From Kushneria phyllosphaerae (lineage in GTDB: Bacteria; Pseudomonadota; Gammaproteobacteria; Pseudomonadales; Halomonadaceae), in contig NZ_ONZI01000004.1 in assembly GCF_900312995.1 (NCBI RefSeq), positions 124,001-188,000 of the forward strand: a stretch of 64,000 nucleotides of DNA, in the 5' to 3' direction. The notes beneath the pieces were generated by a model. That model was not told the DNA's origin and made no database searches. It was given only the letters and a program-made list of their open reading frames with translations. Made by a program: the position numbers and the translations under genes. Shown here in pieces: positions 29,992-40,848 of the stretch; position 1 is the first letter of the stretch, and each line of letters starts with the position of its first letter.

Positions 29992-30387
29992 TCAGTCATC
30001 TGCCGGCGCGTAGGAGCCATCTTCGCGGTGCACTTCCCGGCCGGTCAGCGGCGGATTGAACACACAGGCAACGGTCATGCCCTTTTCCTTGCCACGCAGC
30101 CAGTGTTCATCGTGCTGGTCCAGCAGATACATATCACCGGCCTTGATAGTATGCTTTTTACCGTCGGCAATGGTTTCTACCTCGCCTTCGCCTTCATAGC
30201 AAAAGACGGCTTCGATATGATTCTTGTAATGAATGTGGGTTTCCGTGCCCGGGCGAATTCGGGTGATGTTAAAGGAAAAACCACAATTGTCTTCGGCCAG
30301 CATCAAACGCGTACTGTCCCAGTTGCCGTTTTCGGCTTCAACAAAGCGGTCGGTCTTGCGGCACTCTTCAAGGTTACGAACGATCAT
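29992..30387 (-). CDS. ectC: L-ectoine synthase
   Basis: A 131-aa cupin. [20 protein letters not shown] is the typical EctC start; [21 protein letters not shown] and [12 protein letters not shown] carry the metal-binding His and Glu, and [12 protein letters not shown] the third motif. It closes the ring of N-gamma-acetyl-diaminobutyrate to ectoine. It is the last gene of ectABC; an 87-bp gap separates it from ectB, longer than the ectA-ectB gap. Confidence 0.97.
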   Translation of the reverse strand: MIVRNLEECRKTDRFVEAENGNWDSTRLMLAEDNCGFSFNITRIRPGTETHIHYKNHIEAVFCYEGEGEVETIADGKKHTIKAGDMYLLDQHDEHWLRGKEKGMTVACVFNPPLTGREVHREDGSYAPADD

Positions 30388-30474
30388 CGGTCTATCTGCC
30401 TTTTCTGATCACAATCTACAGGGATCACTGTCGCGGCGGACGATAGACGCCCGCCAAAGCCACTCTAATGACAG

Positions 30475-31755
<1,281 letters not shown>

Positions 31756-31791
31756 TCAATAGGGTTGGGTCAGAAACTCAAACTGTCATGG

Positions 31792-32367
31792 TCAGATCTG
31801 CTGCGGATCAAAGGGCCCTATCCGTACCAGATTTTCCGGATCGTGCTCTCCACCAAGCTGTTCTTCAGAAAAATATTCGCGACTATTAAGCGGTGCCTGC
31901 CAGCGCTGTGCCAGGCGCCTGAAAAGCCCCCAAGACGCTTCGTTATCAGGCGTAATGGTGGTTTCAAGATGACGTACGCCCGCCTGATGTTCACGTCTGA
32001 GGACGGTCTCTACCAGTTTACGGGCAAGCCCTGTGCCTCGGGCTTTTTCGCCGACTGCAACCTGCCATAAAAAGAAGGTATCCGAGGCATTGGTTTTAAC
32101 ATAACCCGAGACAAAACCAACGATTTCACCATCACCCAAAGTAGCCACGGCGCAACGGTCACGAAACTGCGTGGCCAGCAGCAGATAGGCGTAAGCGGAA
32201 TTGACATCCAGCGGCGGGCAGGCCTTGATCAGTTCATAGATACCCCAGCCATCATCCGTCCCGGGTGGGCGAATAAAAATGGGGGACTCCCCTTCAATGA
32301 TCATCTCGGCCAGATCGGGATGGGAGATATCGCTTGCCGCCGTCGTTGTTTGATTGGTTGGTATCAT
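31792..32367 (-). CDS. ectA: L-2,4-diaminobutyrate N-acetyltransferase
   Basis: A 191-aa GNAT acetyltransferase. IRPPGTDDGWGIYELIKACPPLD marks EctA; the acetyl-CoA loop is VGEKARGTGLARKLV near residue 110, followed by LETTITPDNEASWGLF. It acetylates diaminobutyrate on the gamma-amino group. It is first in ectABC, preceded by a sigma-70 type promoter at 32399-32427. Confidence 0.97.
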   Translation of the reverse strand: MIPTNQTTTAASDISHPDLAEMIIEGESPIFIRPPGTDDGWGIYELIKACPPLDVNSAYAYLLLATQFRDRCAVATLGDGEIVGFVSGYVKTNASDTFFLWQVAVGEKARGTGLARKLVETVLRREHQAGVRHLETTITPDNEASWGLFRRLAQRWQAPLNSREYFSEEQLGGEHDPENLVRIGPFDPQQI

Positions 32368-32398
32368 CGATATTTCGCAGTTGGCGAATTAGGCACGC

Positions 32399-32427
32399 AT
32401 AATAACAATAACTTATAGAACCATCAA
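32399..32427 (-). promoter_or_regulatory. Sigma-70 type promoter of ectABC
   Basis: On the minus strand TTGATG and TATTAT are separated by exactly 17 bp, about 32 bp before the ectA ATG. The surrounding 32380-32500 is AT-rich, as in known osmoregulated ect promoters. Other sigma factors may also act here. Confidence 0.65.
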
Positions 32428-32552
32428 ATTCTGTTGTTATGATTTGCCGATAGATCCATAATTCATCTTTATGGGAAAGAAACAATTTTTTCTGGAACCA
32501 GAGCCTCTAAAATCAGAGCCCATGACTGGCCAGCCCAATTAACTATAGACAA

Positions 32553-32577
32553 GAAAAAGCCGCCTGCAGGCGGCTTT
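32553..32577 (-). terminator. Terminator of gor
   Basis: A perfect hairpin AAAGCCGCC-TGCA-GGCGGCTTT followed by a T-run on the minus strand, just past the gor stop codon. Confidence 0.8.
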
Positions 32578-32601
32578 GGAACTCATGATGTCTGTCAGGC
32601 A

Positions 32602-33963
32602 TTACGTTCTTGTGACACTGCGCAAAGTGACAAACTCTTCGGCGCTGGTGGGATGCACCCCAATGGTGGCATCAAAGTCACGCTTGGTCAGTCGGGCGCG
32701 TACGGCAATGGCCAGCCCCTGAATCAACTCACCGGCCTCTTCACCCACCATATGGGCACCCAGCACACGATCGGTATTGTCATCGACCACCAGTTTCATC
32801 AGGCAGCGCTCATCACTGCCCGAAAGCGTGTGGCGCATGGGCTTGAAGTTCGTGGTGTAGACGCGAATGCTGTCGTGACGCTCTCTGGCCTGCTCTTCTG
32901 TAAGGCCTACCGTGCCCATATTGGGATGACAGAACACGGCGGTCGCCACGCTGTCGTAATCAATGGGGTCTGCACTGCCGCTGCCATAGTGGAGCTCAAC
33001 CAGACGCATGGCTTCCTCAAGCGCTACAGGCGTGAGTTCAGGGCCTTCGATAATATCGCCCAAGGCCAGAATCGACGAAACGGACGTCTGATAGCGATCA
33101 TCGATTTTCAGCTTGCCATCAAACTCACGCTCGACATCGACATTTTCAAGGCCCAGACCCTCAAAGCGCGGACGGCGTCCTGTGGCGCCCAGAATGGCAT
33201 CCACTTCCAGCGTTTCACCGTTGCTGAGCTCCACGTCGTAGACCTCATCGCGCTTTTCAACACGGGTGATCGTGGACTCGAAATGCAGGTTTACGCCCTT
33301 TTTCATCATCTCGTCACGGATGAAGTCACGCAGTTCGTTATCGAACCCGCGCAGAAAAAGCGGACCTCGATAGGCCAGATGAGTTTGTGCACCCAATCCA
33401 TTGAAAATGCTGGCAAACTCGACAGCGATATAACCACCGCCCATCACGAGGAATCGCCTGGGAAACGCGGGCAGATCGAAAATCTGATCTGAAGACAGCA
33501 CATGTTCACGCCCTTCAAATTCCGGCATCCAGGGCGTGCCCCCGGTCGCGATCAGAATTTTTTCGGTGCTGACATGACGGCCGTTAATGGCCACCGTATG
33601 CTCATCAACGATTTCGGCACGTCCCTGAATCAGTTCAACGCCTGAATTGGTCAGCAGCTTTTCGTAGATACCGTTAAGCCGCGAGATTTCAGCCTTTTTG
33701 TTGTCCCGAAGTCTTGACCATTCAAAACGCGGGGCACTATCGAAGTGCCAGCCAAATCCCTGACTGTCTTCAAAGGCATCCTGGAAATGAGCGGCATAGG
33801 AATAAAGCTTTTTGGGAACGCAGCCTACGTTGACGCAGGTGCCGCCCAGGTATCGATCCTCGGCGATGGCTACCCGGACGCCCTTGCCGGCTGCGGTGCG
33901 AGCAGCCCTGACGCCACCTGATCCTGCACCGATGACAAAAAGATCGACATCATATTGCGACAC
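32602..33963 (-). CDS. gor: Glutathione-disulfide reductase
   Basis: A 453-aa flavoprotein disulfide reductase. FAD motif GAGSGGVRAAR near residue 12, redox pair in GGTCVNVGCVPKKLY near residue 40, NADPH motif VMGGGYIAVEFASIFNGLG near residue 172, and the catalytic His/Glu in VHPTSAEEF at the C-terminus. It regenerates glutathione with NADPH. The motifs point to GorA over other family members. It is monocistronic. Confidence 0.94.
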   Translation of the reverse strand: MSQYDVDLFVIGAGSGGVRAARTAAGKGVRVAIAEDRYLGGTCVNVGCVPKKLYSYAAHFQDAFEDSQGFGWHFDSAPRFEWSRLRDNKKAEISRLNGIYEKLLTNSGVELIQGRAEIVDEHTVAINGRHVSTEKILIATGGTPWMPEFEGREHVLSSDQIFDLPAFPRRFLVMGGGYIAVEFASIFNGLGAQTHLAYRGPLFLRGFDNELRDFIRDEMMKKGVNLHFESTITRVEKRDEVYDVELSNGETLEVDAILGATGRRPRFEGLGLENVDVEREFDGKLKIDDRYQTSVSSILALGDIIEGPELTPVALEEAMRLVELHYGSGSADPIDYDSVATAVFCHPNMGTVGLTEEQARERHDSIRVYTTNFKPMRHTLSGSDERCLMKLVVDDNTDRVLGAHMVGEEAGELIQGLAIAVRARLTKRDFDATIGVHPTSAEEFVTLRSVTRT

Positions 33964-34124
33964 GTTTGTTGCTCCAGCTGAAAAATATTTGAAACGAAGG
34001 CGCTTCCGTTGGAATCCTGCCCTGGGAATAATGGGTCATGATGCTATCACATGAGCGTGCGCCATAGCCGTTCCGGCGTGTTTACCATTCTCTATGCTGT
34101 TCATTGAAAAGGCCGTAAAAAACG

Positions 34125-34769
34125 ATGTGTGACCACAAGAATTGTCAGGATATCTCGCAGCTTCTCGAGCAGAATCGACTCTGGGCCGATCAGATGGTCG
34201 AGAACGATCCTGACTTTTTCAAGCGTCTGTCCGACCAGCAAAATCCCGATTTTTTGTGGATAGGCTGCTCTGATAGCCGCGTGCCTGCCAATCAGATCAT
34301 CAATCTCCCGCCGGGTGAGGTTTTCGTTCATCGTAATGTCGCCAACGTGCTGCATCACAACGACATGAACGCCCTTTCCGTTATTCAATTTGCTGTTGAT
34401 GTCCTCAAGGTCAAGCACATCATGATCGTGGGTCACTATGGCTGTGGCGGTATCAAGGCTGCGGTTACCGGCGGGGACAACGGTATCGTTGATTATTGGC
34501 TCAACACCGTTCGCAACCTGTATCACCAGCACCAGAAAAGCCTGGCGCATCTATCACAGGATGAGCAGATCGATCGCATGTGCGAAATCAATGTCAGAGC
34601 GCAGGTGTCCAACCTCTGTCAGACCAAGATTTTGCAGCGGGCCTGGGAGCGCGAGCAGAACGTCTCGGTACACGGCTGGTGTTACAGTCTGGAAAATGGT
34701 CTGGTCAAGGATCTTGATTGCACGGTGACCACCTTTGATGAGGCCGAAGCCTTCCGGCTGTCCTGCTGA
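34125..34769 (+). CDS. can: Beta-class carbonic anhydrase
   Basis: A 214-aa beta-carbonic anhydrase of the E. coli Can type. Zinc ligands are Cys and Asp in IGCSDSRVPANQI near residue 42, then His and Cys in VGHYGCGGIKAA near residue 98. It converts CO2 and bicarbonate, supplying the latter for biosynthesis. ATG preceded by GGCCGTAAAAAACG, a weak ribosome-binding site. It is monocistronic and divergent from gor. Confidence 0.95.
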   Translation: MCDHKNCQDISQLLEQNRLWADQMVENDPDFFKRLSDQQNPDFLWIGCSDSRVPANQIINLPPGEVFVHRNVANVLHHNDMNALSVIQFAVDVLKVKHIMIVGHYGCGGIKAAVTGGDNGIVDYWLNTVRNLYHQHQKSLAHLSQDEQIDRMCEINVRAQVSNLCQTKILQRAWEREQNVSVHGWCYSLENGLVKDLDCTVTTFDEAEAFRLSC

Positions 34770-34892
34770 CGGGATAACCGATCCATCGAATTGGCCCGAC
34801 AGACGTCACATCAATAAACACGACAACGCTTGACCTGCCCTTGGCTCTCGGTGATAACGGAACCTCACCGTTTGCGGGTAAAAAGAGTCAAC

Positions 34893-35930
34893 ATGTCGGG
34901 CATGATCTACAAGGCCGGCTTTCGCGCGCCGCGCGGGCTGGCCAATCCTCATATTCAGACTCTGCTGCCCCTGCTTCTGCCTCGCAGCAAACTCGGCCTT
35001 GAGACAGAGCTTTTAACACTGCCCGATAACGATATCGTGGAGCTCAGCTGGGCTCAGCCCTCTCCCGCTGATGCACGAGCGCCCATCATGGTGTTGTTTC
35101 ACGGACTGGAAGGCTCGGTCAATTCCCCTTATGCCCGCATGCTCATGCGAACGGCGGCTGATATGGGCTGGCGTGCGGTATTGATGCATTTTCGCGGCTG
35201 CGGGCGCGTGCCCAACCGTCATGTGCGAAGCTACCACGCGGGTGAAACAGCTGACGCCTATTGGATGCTTTCTCAGCTTACCCGACGTTATCCCAACGCA
35301 TTGAAGGTTGCCGTGGGCGTGTCACTGGGGGCCAATGTACTGCTCAAGCTGGCCGCAGAACAGGGCGGCGACGGTCTGGATCTGGCCGGCGCCATCGCGA
35401 TCAGCCCACCGCTGGATCTGGCCGCTTCAGCGGACGCCATTAATATGGGTTTCGCCCGCTGCTATCAACGCCACATTCTGAAATCCATGAAGCGCAAGAT
35501 GATGCGTCATGTCGACGATGGCCGTCTCGGTCGCCTTGACCGTCAGCAGCTCAAGCAACTCGATACCTTCTGGGCTTTCGACAATGAAATCACGGCGCCC
35601 CTGCACGGTTTCGGGTCCGCCACGGATTATTATCAACGAGCTTCCTCCGGGCTCATGCTGCATCGTATAGAACTTCCAACCCTGATATTGCATGCAGCAG
35701 ATGATCCCCTCATGCCCAGGAGTCTGCTGGATCGGCTGCCGGTACCGTCAAGAAGTGTACGTATCGAGATGGCCGAACATGGCGGACATGTTGGCTTTAT
35801 AGAATATCGTCAGGGGCTGCTGCGACCGTGGCTTGCCAGACGTGTGGCGCAGCAGCTTGAGAGCTGGCGTTTTGTACCCGGTCGACAACTGCAGACCCGG
35901 CCGCTGGGGCGCAATCAGCCACAGGATTGA
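34893..35930 (+). CDS. Alpha/beta hydrolase, YheT-like (COG0429)
   Basis: A 345-aa alpha/beta hydrolase of the YheT/ABHD family. The start at 34893 gives MSGMIYKAGFRAPRGLANPH, matching family N-termini. The oxyanion segment is LFHGLEGSVNSPYARML, nucleophile Ser in VGVSLGANVLLKLA near residue 145, acid in ILHAADDPLMP near residue 270 and His in EHGGHVGFIE near residue 298. Members are putative esterases; the substrate is unknown. Confidence 0.88.
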   Translation: MSGMIYKAGFRAPRGLANPHIQTLLPLLLPRSKLGLETELLTLPDNDIVELSWAQPSPADARAPIMVLFHGLEGSVNSPYARMLMRTAADMGWRAVLMHFRGCGRVPNRHVRSYHAGETADAYWMLSQLTRRYPNALKVAVGVSLGANVLLKLAAEQGGDGLDLAGAIAISPPLDLAASADAINMGFARCYQRHILKSMKRKMMRHVDDGRLGRLDRQQLKQLDTFWAFDNEITAPLHGFGSATDYYQRASSGLMLHRIELPTLILHAADDPLMPRSLLDRLPVPSRSVRIEMAEHGGHVGFIEYRQGLLRPWLARRVAQQLESWRFVPGRQLQTRPLGRNQPQD

Positions 35931-35958
35931 AGCGCCCCGAACACCGGATAAACCAGCC

Positions 35959-36591
35959 TCAGATCGGGCAGCTGACACCGGTCCCCTTGAGGCCGCAGTA
36001 CCCCATGGGGTTTTTGCTTAGATACTGCTGGTGATACTCCTCGGCATAGTAAAAGGCTTCGAGAGACTCGATTTGAGTGGTGATGTCTCCCTTGCCGCCC
36101 TCTTTTAGTGCCTGCTGATACTCTTCAAGGCTTTTGCGCGCCTCTTCACGCTGATGTTCATTGCGTACCAGAATGACGGAGCGGTATTCATTGCCAATAT
36201 CGTTGCCCTGCCGCATGCCCTGGGTCGGGTCATGGGCTTCCCAAAATACCTTGAGCAGTTCAGCCAGGCTGATGTCTGACGGATTGAACACGACTCGAAC
36301 AACCTCGGCATGCCCGGTCTTGCCGGTGCAGACCTCGTCATAGGTCGGATTGGGCGTGTAACCGCCGGCATAGCCGACTGCCGTCGCCCATACTCCTGGC
36401 AGTTGCCAGAACAATCGCTCTGCCCCCCAGAAACAGCCCAACCCCAGAATGATGTCTTCAAAACCCTCGGGCGGTGGCGCTGAAATGTCACGGTCATTGA
36501 CGTGATGGACGCCGCTGATGGTCATGGGCGTATCACGGCCAGCCAATGCTTCTTCTGCACTGGGCATACGCGTTCTGTCGTATCCGAACAT
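35959..36591 (-). CDS. msrA: Peptide-methionine (S)-S-oxide reductase MsrA
   Basis: A 210-aa MsrA. Catalytic Cys in LGCFWGAERLFWQ near residue 53; the substrate pocket is set by GYAGGYTPNPTYDEVCTGKTGHAEVV and GNDIGNEYRSVI. The tail YCGLKGTGVSC has two recycling cysteines. It reduces methionine-S-sulfoxide in oxidised proteins. Single gene, convergent to the hydrolase; a TGAGGAGGC ribosome-binding site is upstream of the ATG. Confidence 0.95.
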   Translation of the reverse strand: MFGYDRTRMPSAEEALAGRDTPMTISGVHHVNDRDISAPPPEGFEDIILGLGCFWGAERLFWQLPGVWATAVGYAGGYTPNPTYDEVCTGKTGHAEVVRVVFNPSDISLAELLKVFWEAHDPTQGMRQGNDIGNEYRSVILVRNEHQREEARKSLEEYQQALKEGGKGDITTQIESLEAFYYAEEYHQQYLSKNPMGYCGLKGTGVSCPI

Positions 36592-36717
36592 GGTGCCTCC
36601 TCAACGGGTTTTGAAACAGACGAGTTTCAAAACAGGATAAACGTTAACAGGCTACAGGTTATCGGGGCTGACGAGGCAAAACACAAGCCCCATCACCCCC
36701 TGAACGGTTTTTCCTTG

Positions 36718-39700
36718 TCAATACGCTCTCTCGGGCGTACGCCCCAGACTGAAGGTATAGATAAGATCCACGGCCTGATTGGCCCCCGAGACAGCCTGAA
36801 GATACAGGTTCTGAATCAATCGGTAGCGCAGGGTCAATTCAGCAATCGAGGAGAAAAGCCCTACGCCATAGCTGACCTGGAAATCATCAAAGAGATAGCC
36901 GCTGACCACCACCTGACTTTCATCACCGCTGCCGGACGTATCCAGTGACAGGTCATCAATACCGAAGCTTTCGCCCAGCTGCCCAATGGCCTTGCCACTT
37001 CTGGACAGCGACAGCCCGATCAGAGCCGAGGTCAGCATGCCATCGCTGTCGCCATCAGCATCCGGGGCACGACCGCGCAGCAGATAGGAGAGTGCTCGCG
37101 ATTCGTTCATGGCGGGCTCGGAGAACACATTAAGCTCCGGCTGATCGGCAGGACCGGTCACCTGCAGCCCGGCGGTTACATTGTCGGCCGTGCTATCAGG
37201 GTTACGGATGGCATCAATATTGAGATACGGCTGTCCCGGTGGGCCGCTGAACAACACCTGACCGCGGCGAATGATCAGATCCTGACCGAAGGCCTGAAAG
37301 CGACCATCCTTGAGCGCAACATCTCCAAACAGCTGGAGCTGATTGGCGCTCTGGCGAACATTGAGACGCCCCTGCACATTGGCATTCAGGCCATAGGCTT
37401 CCAGCTGAACATCGTTGCCCACAATGATGTTGACGCCAACATTGACTTCCATTCCGGCCGCTTCGAGATCCTGAGTGTTGGCCCAGGCCAGCTGACGCTC
37501 GATGTCGTTGCTCGCCTCTATTTTTGCCTGCCGCTGCTGGCGGTCCTCATACTCTTTTTGGGTCACAATGACTTCATCGGAAGATGGCTTGACGGCCGAG
37601 GCTGGAATCTGGCCAACCTCCAGGCGCGCCCAGGGAATGCGAACATCCCCACTGATATCCAGACGCTTTGGATTGGCTGCCACCCGGATGTCGGGTGCCA
37701 CCCGCAGACGACCGAATTCCGGCATGCGGATTTCCAGCGGTGAATTGCCGCCGCTGAGTGCCATGTTAGCCTGCCAGTTTTCGGTGGTCGGCCAATTGGC
37801 ATTGCCGTCAAGACCCCAGCGAGCGTCACCCACCTGTAGATAGCCCTCCAGCGTCCCGCGATCGCCCTGAAAGGCCATGGCCATGCGAGCATCGTCCAGG
37901 CTGACAGGTAGTTGAGGGCCACGCGCGCGCACATCGCTGAGCATCATGTTGCCATTCAGGCGTGGTTCGACCAGCGTCCCTGACAGGGAAACATCGCCAT
38001 TGAGCTGGCCGGCCAGTTCATTCAGGGCGGCGACCAGAGGCGTATAGGGGGATAGCGTGACGCCATTGACCGCCAGTCTGCCTGAAAGCGTTCGACGACC
38101 GAGCGGGTCACCCACATCAGCATTGAGACGGAGGCTGCCGGCATCACGCAGATTCAGGTTCAGTTGGGCCTGTGCCCGGTCAGGCGTGGCCTCGGCATTC
38201 ATGCGAACGCCCAGATGCGGCAATGAGAAAGGCTGGCCCTGGGCATTCTGGCCGCGGACATCAACCTCGCCTTGCAGATCGGTGCCGACATTCCATCGGC
38301 GTCCCGCCTGTGACCACTGGGCGTTGATGTCGCCTTCAAGCCCGCCGCCCAGACGCCACTGAGGGGGAAGGTAATCGTTGGCCAGCGCCAGATCGATATC
38401 CGATAGGCGCAGAGCTGCGCGACCGCTGTCAGCACTGGCCTGAAGTGTATCGACCGAACACAACCGACCGCCCTGACGTCTGGAAAGACAAAAGGGTGAG
38501 GCCGTCACACTGGACTGCTTCAACAGTGCCGTAAACTTCAGCGGCCCCTCAAGGGCAATATCCCCACCCTGAGGTGCGCTGACTTCCAGCGGCGTGATCG
38601 TTCCTGTGTAGCGCTGCGCCGGCTGATCAAAGCTGCCCTCAAGCACCATGCGTGCTTGACTAACGGGCAGGCCGTCGCCGCCGCCCATATCCAGCGTCAA
38701 TCGATGCTGTTTCAGTGTCCCTTTCAGAGTGGTGGCCACCTGACGAATCTGCTGACCGGCAGCACTGATGCTGCTGGCATCAAGATCCACATCAAAGCTT
38801 GGGTTATCAAGCCCCTGTGCTTTGGCTGTCAGGCGAAGCGCACCGATGCGGTTCTCCTGATAACGAAGTCCCTGCCCTTTCAGGTCAACATTGCCATTGG
38901 GATTGTCCAGCGTCCCTCTGAGCCTGATCTGACCGCTGGCGCTACCGTCCAGATCCGGCAGGATCGTGCCCAGAGCCGGTGCCGAAATGTCAGCATCCAG
39001 TGACAGCTGCCTGTCGATATCCCCTTTGGCCGAGACGCGATTGTTGCCCTGTCGCAAATCCAGCTGATCGATGTGCCACTGCATGTCGCTGTTGCCATTC
39101 AAACGGCCTTTCAGGGACAGCGCGCGTTTTTGCAGGGTGCCATCGATGGCAAGCTCGGGAACATCGACACGCCATTGATCGCCCTGCTGCTGGAACCCGG
39201 CACGCAGTGTGCCATTGAGGCGTCCGGTCACGGCACTGGTCAGGTTCTCCAGGGGCAGATTGCTCATGTTCAGCGATGACGCGACATCCAGTGAAGGCGA
39301 CCATGTCGCCGTACCTCTGGCTTCCAGTTTTCCGTCCCCGGTGGTCACGGTCAGGGGCGTCCAGCTGAAATGCGAGATATCACCGTCGCCCTTGAGGCGA
39401 ATATCCAGCGGCGCGATATTCGGTCCTTCCACATGGCTGCCCAGTGCCAGCTGGTAGCCTTCGAGCGAGCCTTCGGCGTCAAGGTTGATATCCCGGGCAC
39501 GCCAGGGCGCTACCCCGGGGGTGTCTTCAAGTGGCCAGCGCACCTGTGGACTGGAAAGATTGAGTCTGAATGGCAGTTCGGGAGCCAGCACATCGGCATG
39601 GGCATTCAGCGCAGCAACAATGGGCCCGGCAGCCTTGACATCAAGATTTAGATCGGAGAGTTCACCATGAGCATCAACGTCAATATGCTCCCCCTGAACA

Positions 39701-40848
39701 GGCGCCTGTAGCGCCTCGGCACGCATCGACAGCGTCAGCGGATAGTCGCCGCTGAGTGTGGCCTGAGCACTCATGGCGAGACGTGCAATCGAAGAATCAA
39801 GCGTCAGCTGGCGTAGTTCAACGTCCGAGTCTTTTGTATGTACCGATAGCGCCAACTGATGAACAATCAGTGGCGTTTCTCCATCAAGCCTTAGCCGATT
39901 GATGGCGACATCTTCGGCATCGATATCCAGTGGCAGAGTGATCTCGGGCATGACGATGCGCCCCTGAGCGTCCGTCTGTCCGATAATCTCTGCCAAAGGG
40001 TTGGCCAGCGGTTTCTGACCGAGATCGGCCAGCATTTCAAGCACAGTGGGCGGCTCGGGATTGGCGACCTTTAGGGCAACGTCAACGGCGTCGGAAGACA
40101 GGGCAAAGGTGGCATCATTGTCCAGCAATACAGGCGGTGCCGACGCGGCGATTGACTCGGCAGCCGCAATGGCCGGCGCGATCACCATATCCGGGCGTAC
40201 CACACGTCGGGCAGTGCGCACGTCGACGCTTGAATCAAGAAGATCCGGCTGATCAAGCCCCGGCGAGGACGGAAGCATCACTCGGGTATCTTCCAGCCTC
40301 GTTTCGCCCAGCGTCAGGTGGCTGCCTTCAAGCATGGCGCTACTGTGAAAGTGGCCCAGTTCGACATGGGTGCCATTGGCCAGACTCAGATGAATATCAT
40401 CCAGACGCAGATCACGCAGCTCTACAGGTAGCGGCGTGCTGATCCGCGTCATGGTCGACTCATCGTCCGTGGTCTCGGGCGTGGCGGCGTCGCCACCGCG
40501 CAATACGACATCAACGCCGCTGACCTGCAGCTGATCCAGGCACAGTCGACCACGCAGCAGGCAGTCACTGCTCCAGTGCAGTGCAAATTGATCAACATTC
40601 AGTCGAATTGCCGGCAGGTCCAGATGCAATCCCTGAATAGTGAAGTCATCCAGCAGCGCCCCTTCCGCGTGGTCATAGGTGATGAAACCGCGTGACTGCG
40701 CCTGCTCAAGCAGTTTGGCGGTGCCCCATGGTGACAGGGCTATCCCTGCCACCATGAGCACGAGCGCAATCAGCGTCACCACTATCCAGAGGACAGCGCG
40801 AGGCAATAACATCAAAATTCCGGGCCGATGCCGAAGTGCAGACGCCAA
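36718..40848 (-). CDS. tamB: Translocation and assembly module subunit TamB
   Basis: A 1376-aa TamB (AsmA-like superfamily). An N-terminal membrane anchor (about residues 14-36) is followed by a long periplasmic beta-helix and, at residues about 1040-1376, the conserved TamB/DUF490 domain ending in a beta-barrel-like segment (YGVGLFSSIAELTLRYRLI). TamB bridges the periplasm to TamA; both help build outer-membrane proteins and carry phospholipid. Its first 37 bp overlap tamA. Confidence 0.92.
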   Translation of the reverse strand: MASALRHRPGILMLLPRAVLWIVVTLIALVLMVAGIALSPWGTAKLLEQAQSRGFITYDHAEGALLDDFTIQGLHLDLPAIRLNVDQFALHWSSDCLLRGRLCLDQLQVSGVDVVLRGGDAATPETTDDESTMTRISTPLPVELRDLRLDDIHLSLANGTHVELGHFHSSAMLEGSHLTLGETRLEDTRVMLPSSPGLDQPDLLDSSVDVRTARRVVRPDMVIAPAIAAAESIAASAPPVLLDNDATFALSSDAVDVALKVANPEPPTVLEMLADLGQKPLANPLAEIIGQTDAQGRIVMPEITLPLDIDAEDVAINRLRLDGETPLIVHQLALSVHTKDSDVELRQLTLDSSIARLAMSAQATLSGDYPLTLSMRAEALQAPVQGEHIDVDAHGELSDLNLDVKAAGPIVAALNAHADVLAPELPFRLNLSSPQVRWPLEDTPGVAPWRARDINLDAEGSLEGYQLALGSHVEGPNIAPLDIRLKGDGDISHFSWTPLTVTTGDGKLEARGTATWSPSLDVASSLNMSNLPLENLTSAVTGRLNGTLRAGFQQQGDQWRVDVPELAIDGTLQKRALSLKGRLNGNSDMQWHIDQLDLRQGNNRVSAKGDIDRQLSLDADISAPALGTILPDLDGSASGQIRLRGTLDNPNGNVDLKGQGLRYQENRIGALRLTAKAQGLDNPSFDVDLDASSISAAGQQIRQVATTLKGTLKQHRLTLDMGGGDGLPVSQARMVLEGSFDQPAQRYTGTITPLEVSAPQGGDIALEGPLKFTALLKQSSVTASPFCLSRRQGGRLCSVDTLQASADSGRAALRLSDIDLALANDYLPPQWRLGGGLEGDINAQWSQAGRRWNVGTDLQGEVDVRGQNAQGQPFSLPHLGVRMNAEATPDRAQAQLNLNLRDAGSLRLNADVGDPLGRRTLSGRLAVNGVTLSPYTPLVAALNELAGQLNGDVSLSGTLVEPRLNGNMMLSDVRARGPQLPVSLDDARMAMAFQGDRGTLEGYLQVGDARWGLDGNANWPTTENWQANMALSGGNSPLEIRMPEFGRLRVAPDIRVAANPKRLDISGDVRIPWARLEVGQIPASAVKPSSDEVIVTQKEYEDRQQRQAKIEASNDIERQLAWANTQDLEAAGMEVNVGVNIIVGNDVQLEAYGLNANVQGRLNVRQSANQLQLFGDVALKDGRFQAFGQDLIIRRGQVLFSGPPGQPYLNIDAIRNPDSTADNVTAGLQVTGPADQPELNVFSEPAMNESRALSYLLRGRAPDADGDSDGMLTSALIGLSLSRSGKAIGQLGESFGIDDLSLDTSGSGDESQVVVSGYLFDDFQVSYGVGLFSSIAELTLRYRLIQNLYLQAVSGANQAVDLIYTFSLGRTPERAY